In this document: piece after piece, positions 58,915 to 64,000 of the stretch
Position numbering within the stretch: the stretch's first letter is position 1
How the letters are laid out: each line of letters begins with the position of its first letter
Origin: Eumeta japonica
Taxonomy: Eukaryota > Arthropoda > Insecta > Lepidoptera > Psychidae
Reading direction: 5' to 3'
DNA length: 64,000 bases
Assembly (NCBI GenBank): GCA_005406025.1
Contig: BGZK01001031.1
Span: 161,024-225,023 of the forward strand
Program-made: the position numbers and the translations under genes
Notes under the pieces: generated by a model
The model's database searches: none
What the model was told of the DNA's origin: nothing
The model's input: only the letters and a program-made list of their open reading frames with translations

Positions 58915-60340
58915 CCCATTCAACGCCAGCGACTGATCTATAAGTCATCAATTGTCCTGTCACTCGCGCCAAGCACCGATATATTAGTTGTAAACAAAAC
59001 GGAATTTTTTGGGTATGCATAATTATGAATATTTTGTATACTTATGTAAAGCGCACAATATAAAGAATAAAGTAAATTGTTTAATAGTATCTTTCCAGGC
59101 CTATAAAGATCTTAAAATGTGTTTTAGATTTTGTATTTTTTTCACATTTTCGAAATTATATAATTAATACGTACACTACGCCACGACTTGATATATATGT
59201 TCATTAGTGATGTGCGACTGTCGAAATAAATGAAACAACAGACAATTACGTGTCAGTGTGTTAGTTAACGAAACAAAGAGTGTAATCAGAAAAAAAAATT
59301 GGAAACAATATTTACTACCGCAGATTTACACATAATTATATACACAATAATAAAAGAAACGGAAAGAAGAACGAATTACATGATGTTAAAATAATTTCTG
59401 AAAATAAACCGAGATACTGTTTAATTGTTACGACGTAATTAAGAAGGACGTCTAAATCAAGTTCGGATTAATTATTTTGAGTATAAAGCTGTATATCTCT
59501 TGTGTGCAATTTAGAAATATTAAAATATTTGCGAAAATAAGCGTGCACAAAGATGGATTTGTATGTTTAAGTTCCTGTGCTATTAATCGCACAAAATGAG
59601 ATGTCGTTTACCATATAATTATTGCTTGATACCATTTAACAATATTAATATTCATGGTTGTACTTTATGTTAATCTTTATTGCTTCATCTATTTTCGTAT
59701 TGGGTGATTTGTTTGTCATTGGGGCTGCTAAAATTGATGGTGCCCATTCTTGACTAACCTATAAACTAGTGCGTGAACGACGCCGTTCCCTATTTGACCT
59801 ATATATTAATATGACTGTAGTAACAAATTTTTGATTATGAAAATGCTTTTTTTAATTTCGCAAAAAATTAGATAAATGCACATTAATTTAATGAGTTTAT
59901 ACTTATTGTTATTTTTCTCCATAATTAATACCCTTTATTTGGAATTAAAGTAAAGCCATGCCAAAACCCACAAAAAATGCTAAACTAATGTCAACTTTGT
60001 TTCAACTGAATAACTAGGAGTAAAACAGGGCTACACAATTATTACTGGATTTTTGTTTTCATAAAATATCAACATCCGATATGGAAGTAACCATTTTAAT
60101 CGTCCGTTTTGTGAGATTCAGAATATCGCACATAGTGTACTTTTATTTATTATTAAATATTATAAATAGACAGATAACTGTTGTGTAACAATTACGGCTA
60201 CCGAATAAAAATTATTTAAGTCATTATAGATTTTTTTTGTACAACACTATTTTCGTGTTAGTTGAAACCCGCACGTCTGTAATATTTAGTTAATTAATTA
60301 ATTGCGGCCTACGCCACCGACTGATATATACGTTTTACTT
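58915..60340. repeat. Dispersed direct copies of a GCCA-CGACTGATATATA-type motif
   Basis: Four variants in the same orientation: CGCCAGCGACTGATCTATAA (58924), CGCCAAGCACCGATATATTA (58967), CGCCACGACTTGATATATAT (59179) and CGCCACCGACTGATATATAC (60312). The first is preceded by TTAACCC (58912-58918), the start expected of a piggyBac-type end, but no matching inverted end was found. The rest is AT-rich. Confidence 0.4.
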
Positions 60341-60384
60341 GATTTAAAACACTGCGCGGAACTCAGTTCACACCATAATCTTTT

Positions 60385-60435
60385 ATTTTAATAATAGCGA
60401 CCCGCCCCCCCGGATTCGCTCGGATAACGATAATT
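60385..60435 (+). mobile_element. Short fragment of a lepidopteran repeat
   Basis: 'aatagcgacccgcccccccggattcgctcgg' territory at 60394-60424 matches the start of a repeat common in moths (gcgacccgccccggcttcgc, recalled). Only about 50 bp are recognisable. Confidence 0.45.
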
Positions 60436-62799
60436 ATCTATAGCTAAATAACTTCTGGTGGACGGATGGGAGCGGTAATGTGACGAAATTTTAGCAGATA
60501 TCTAGAGTTACGGTGTCTTACTACTCCCAAAAAATGTATTCATTTTTAGGGAAAATATGACACAAAATTGTCAAGAAAAACCGAAAAATAATCATGTGTA
60601 TCCTGTTTTATAAGAGAAATAAAAAGTTGAAAGTTTCTAAGTGAAAATAAAAAAAATATTTCGAGTTAATAAACTTTTATTTCTTAAAATAAATTTTATC
60701 TAATGATTCGCCGCAGTGTTCTGTACATTCAAAAGCGATCGACGTATGATGATGCTGCAAAGCAATACAGCAAACGGCCAAAAGGTTAATTTGCTAAATA
60801 TCGACTCATAACCCTCAACACCTTTTGCAATTGTAGTAGCAAATAGTGTTGCTCAGGCGATCGCCATTTTATCGGCGCTCATTTGTGGGAACGCTACTTA
60901 TTTATTACGCTCTGTCAGATTTCTCATCATAAAACGAATTGTTCGAAAAAAGGGTTGTCGATAATTTTACTACCTTAATTACCTTAACATTTCATATCAT
61001 CAGTACGTTTGAACTTGAATCCATTAGCCAAGTTTATTTGAAAAATACATTTGCCTCGTTCTTTATGTATATTTTTCAACAGATTCCCTTTCATGGACAA
61101 AAATATAAAATCATAAATTGTCTATTGATTCTTATTGATCAAATAATTAACAAACAAGACTTAATCGTTCTTAGAATCTAAGGCGATCGATTTAATCACA
61201 AAGTATGTCCTTAGTAGTCGAAGGATTATTTGGGTCTAGACGTAGCGTGCTACACGTTTCGCTGTTGAAAATTACTGTACTTTGCCCTAGCTTTAGTGAC
61301 CAATTAAAAGAGCTGATTGCGTTGAGTTACGACTAAGCGAGTGTTGAGTGAAAATTGGACTCAACATTTTGTGGATTAAAATAGAAATCTGTTGTAGTTA
61401 TATTGTCCGCGTAATAGTATTAATGTTCTTCATTCAATATACCTATATATAGATAAATTCATCACTGATTAATTTTTGAATGCTGTGCGATGTTGTTGGC
61501 ATATATAAAAATATATGAAAGTATAAAAATGTGTAAAATTTTATGACTGTATGTAAAATTTCTTGTATAAAGAATACTTATGCTCTTTGTGGGACAAATT
61601 ACATTCCTATCCATAAACGACTTTTCTTCTCTGGACCGCACAATTCAACAAAGCCTTTGAAGGATTTTCCTTTTTTCCACGAACGAATTTAAAATTGCGA
61701 AATAGATGAGTAGTAGTCGATTTTGGTGGTGACAACTAGACGATGGGTGGTCTCGAACAGCAACTCCTGTTATGTTGAAAGATTTCCTGTGTCGTGAAGC
61801 AATAATCAATGAAAATCAACTGATAATCGGAGTTGTTTTTCTATTATTTCGCCACCATTGTCCGTAACTGTTATCAATGCAGTACATAGCATGGAATGTA
61901 TCGTGAATTACACTAGAATCGAGGTTATTGGACACCATTATTATAAGGGTAAGCTTCTTTTTAAGAGATTGTGTTGATATCTCACTTGATTACACATGGT
62001 GTAATTTTTTATCAATTTTATGGTAAATTTAATTTTTTAAATATACATAACATTTTAATATGAAATTAATTCAATTCTAAAAAATTCGCTTCATAGCTAG
62101 TCCGGTACATATTTTTCTGTATTAGTACATAAGTCAATTTTAGGATTACGATTTTTTAAGTTTTTTACAGTCTATTTTGCGCCAGTGGGTCACATTTATG
62201 AATAGGTTAATATCAATCTATTATTGCCGATTTTTGATTCCATGATGGTTAAATGTGGTTTCCACAATCTTTCACAACTTGTCGATATCGATAAGTGTTT
62301 CGAGTTCACCCCGTAGCTCATTTTGTAGACCAAAATTTTATCAACGGAAGCGCTTATTCATCCATGATCTGTCAAATTTTATGGATTAGTTTACGAATTA
62401 CGTTTAAGTTTTGGTGCAACCCGCCGTTTGTCTTTGAGGTAATATCATGCACCGCTTGTGCAACTAGTTGAGATTTAAAACTCACTGGGATGTTCTGGTT
62501 TTTCATGTCTACGAACAAAGGTGTTATATAAACAACTGAAAGTGAACAGTCAAATATTGTCATTTTTAATTAAGAGTACGTACTTTTAATTCCTTAAAAA
62601 AGGCTATTTTTCAAATTAAGATGTAATTCAATATAATATGGTTAAAGTTAAATAACTAACAATTATACAAATTACTTAAGACCATGATTTTTTAGGAGCC
62701 AGAATTTTATTATAGAAGTTTCAATATGATTTATTACTAAGACCAACAAATTTAACACGCCTCCATATTTGTAGGTAGCAAGTACATGAAGTAAGTCCT
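60436..62799. other. AT-rich non-coding DNA
   Basis: No gene recognised. Frames at 60939-61181 and 62372-62563 lack domains. Several CGATCG/GCGATCG motifs occur at 60737-61192. Confidence 0.5.
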
Positions 62800-62945
62800 G
62801 CGCGGTGGTGAAGCGAACTGCAGCCTTCGGGTTGAATTACGAATGGACTGTTGCGCGCCGCTTGCGAAAGTTGACATCAGCGTACGTGTTACGAATGCGC
62901 ACGGCGCCATCCATTGTCATTTGGCCACACCGACCTTTACGATTC
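62800..62945. promoter_or_regulatory. Small GC-rich block
   Basis: A 146-bp GC-rich pocket with a 60-codon plus frame without domain. Candidate regulatory island or degraded exon. Confidence 0.25.
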
Positions 62946-63327
62946 TGGACATTATCCTTTGCAATAAATACACTCCGTTTTGTATAATTGTCCACAGTAT
63001 CATTTTAAAAAAGCTATAGCAAACATTAAAATAAATATGAAGATAATTCTAATCCGACTGAAAATTTCGAAAGTGCTATTTAATATAATCTTTACAAGTT
63101 AATGAATGATATTAATTTACTAAAACATATAAAGTTCCTTTAAGAGATTTACGTTATACACAATTTTAATAGCTAAGATCTATGCAATAGACCTATGTAT
63201 ACATTGATATGTCCAAACAAAGCTAGTAAAGGATTGGAAAACTGCTTGCGTTTGTACTAGTAATGTTAGTTAACGATAACAGAAATCTTCGTGCGAGTAT
63301 GAACTTGCTAAAGCAAGGCTGATATTT
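62946..63327. other. AT-rich non-coding DNA
   Basis: Nothing recognised. Confidence 0.5.
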
Positions 63328-63549
63328 TTAGGGTTTGAGAGCCTCTTCCACAATCTCCTTTTAAGCTCACTTTTTAAACTCACTCACAAAAAGTCACTTT
63401 AAGAGTTAATTTTGCGTTCGACGTCCCCCTGTTAACGGTCTTTAGCTCTAACGACGGCTAAAAGGAGGACGTGGAATTCAAAAATAATTTTAAAAGCGAT
63501 TTTTTGTTAAAAATGTGTTTAAAAGGGGACGACAGAAGAGGCCCTAAAC
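63328..63549. mobile_element. Fold-back MITE, copy 2
   Basis: The left arm (tttagggtttgagagcctct ... ctccttttaagctcac ... ttcgacgtccccct) is the imperfect reverse complement of the right arm (taaaaggaggacgtggaatt ... tgtgtttaaaaggggacgac ... gaggccctaaaca). Arms are about 95 bp with a very short loop region. Related to 18908-19096. No coding capacity. Confidence 0.7.
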
Positions 63550-64000
63550 AGTTGCTCTTTGCTTTAGTATAGAAATAATAATACCACTATAAAACGTATC
63601 TCTATCCAAAATGGCGTTTATAAAATCCTTCACATTTACAGTACTCGAGTGCCTGTGTTCGCCAAACAATGCGATATTATGGCGCACTTGATATACGCAA
63701 ATTGCAAATTATGTCCATACACGTTAAACAAATGAGCGGGCACGCCGCAAGGTTGTGGAGCGTGGCGTAATAGTACGTACGTACATATGTTAGCGCCAGA
63801 TAACAGCATCACTTAATTGTACAACTTTTGTATTTATGTAAATAGACGTTAAAGGCCACCCAATGCTCACATCCGAAAGGACCGTTTTCCTCGAAAATTG
63901 CTATAACAGAAAATATATCGGCGTATTAAGGGTTAACGCTATCGCAGTCCCGCCGACAAACGGGAACACGATGAGCAAATAAACATAATTTTTATTAGAT
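63550..64000. other. Non-coding DNA
   Basis: Nothing recognised; a mildly GC-richer pocket lies at 63730-63800. Confidence 0.5.

Noticed and set aside
1..64000. Known conserved insect microRNAs (let-7, bantam, miR-10, miR-iab-4 and others)
   Set aside because: I looked by eye for the mature sequences I remember and saw none; a systematic hairpin search was not possible.

Overview
The window reads as nuclear DNA from a moth or butterfly (Lepidoptera). It is AT-rich, with no operons and no long host-type ORF. It carries several repeat families that I know to be abundant in lepidopteran genomes: the AAACCGACTT...AAGTCGGTT element, the repeat ending GACTCGCACTTGGCC, the repeat beginning with the 'gcgacccgcccc' motif, and tRNA-headed SINEs. 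It also carries mariner-type DNA transposons. Family recognition is from memory; no database was searched.

I find no convincing host protein-coding gene or exon. The open frames are random, sit on GC-rich blocks where stops are rare, or are kept open by tandem repeats whose unit is a multiple of three (120 and 36 bp). The window is best described as a gene desert, a large intron or a broad regulatory interval. It has about fifteen short GC/CpG-rich, apparently single-copy islands on an AT-rich background full of decayed transposons. Some islands hold candidate transcription-factor motifs (CRE, Grainyhead, Pbx/Hox-like, NK2-like) and two hold strong G-quadruplex motifs. They are the best candidates for regulatory DNA or distal exons/promoters, but nothing here shows which gene they serve.

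Layout: 0-6.7 kb, AT-rich DNA with GC islands and inverted-repeat blocks; 6.7-9.6 kb, a Harbinger-like MITE and a 2.07-kb TIR element that has swallowed a second lepidopteran repeat and contains a 57-bp palindrome; 11.7-18 kb, a DD41D-type mariner remnant, a second mariner, a SINE and a third mariner; 18.9 kb, a fold-back MITE; 20-24 kb, GC islands; 25.4-28.6 kb, a lepidopteran repeat and a second copy of the 14-kb mariner; 29-38 kb, GC islands, two tRNA-derived remnants and a pyrimidine-rich block with twin palindromes; 38.6-40.2 kb, eleven 120-bp tandem units bracketed by inverted repeats; 40.3-43.1 kb, a cluster of degraded lepidopteran repeats; 43.1-44.4 kb, a 36-bp minisatellite with higher-order structure; 45.2-46.6 kb, the uninterrupted sister of the 7.6-kb element; 47-53 kb, GC islands and another MITE; 54.4-56.5 kb, a decayed insect transposase-like gene; 57.7 kb, a 5S rRNA pseudogene on the minus strand; 58.9-64 kb, dispersed motif repeats and the second fold-back MITE.

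All recognised protein-coding sequence comes from mobile elements and is broken by stops, frameshifts or deletions. The window can therefore be read mainly as a record of transposon insertion, nesting and tandem-repeat growth around conserved-looking islands.
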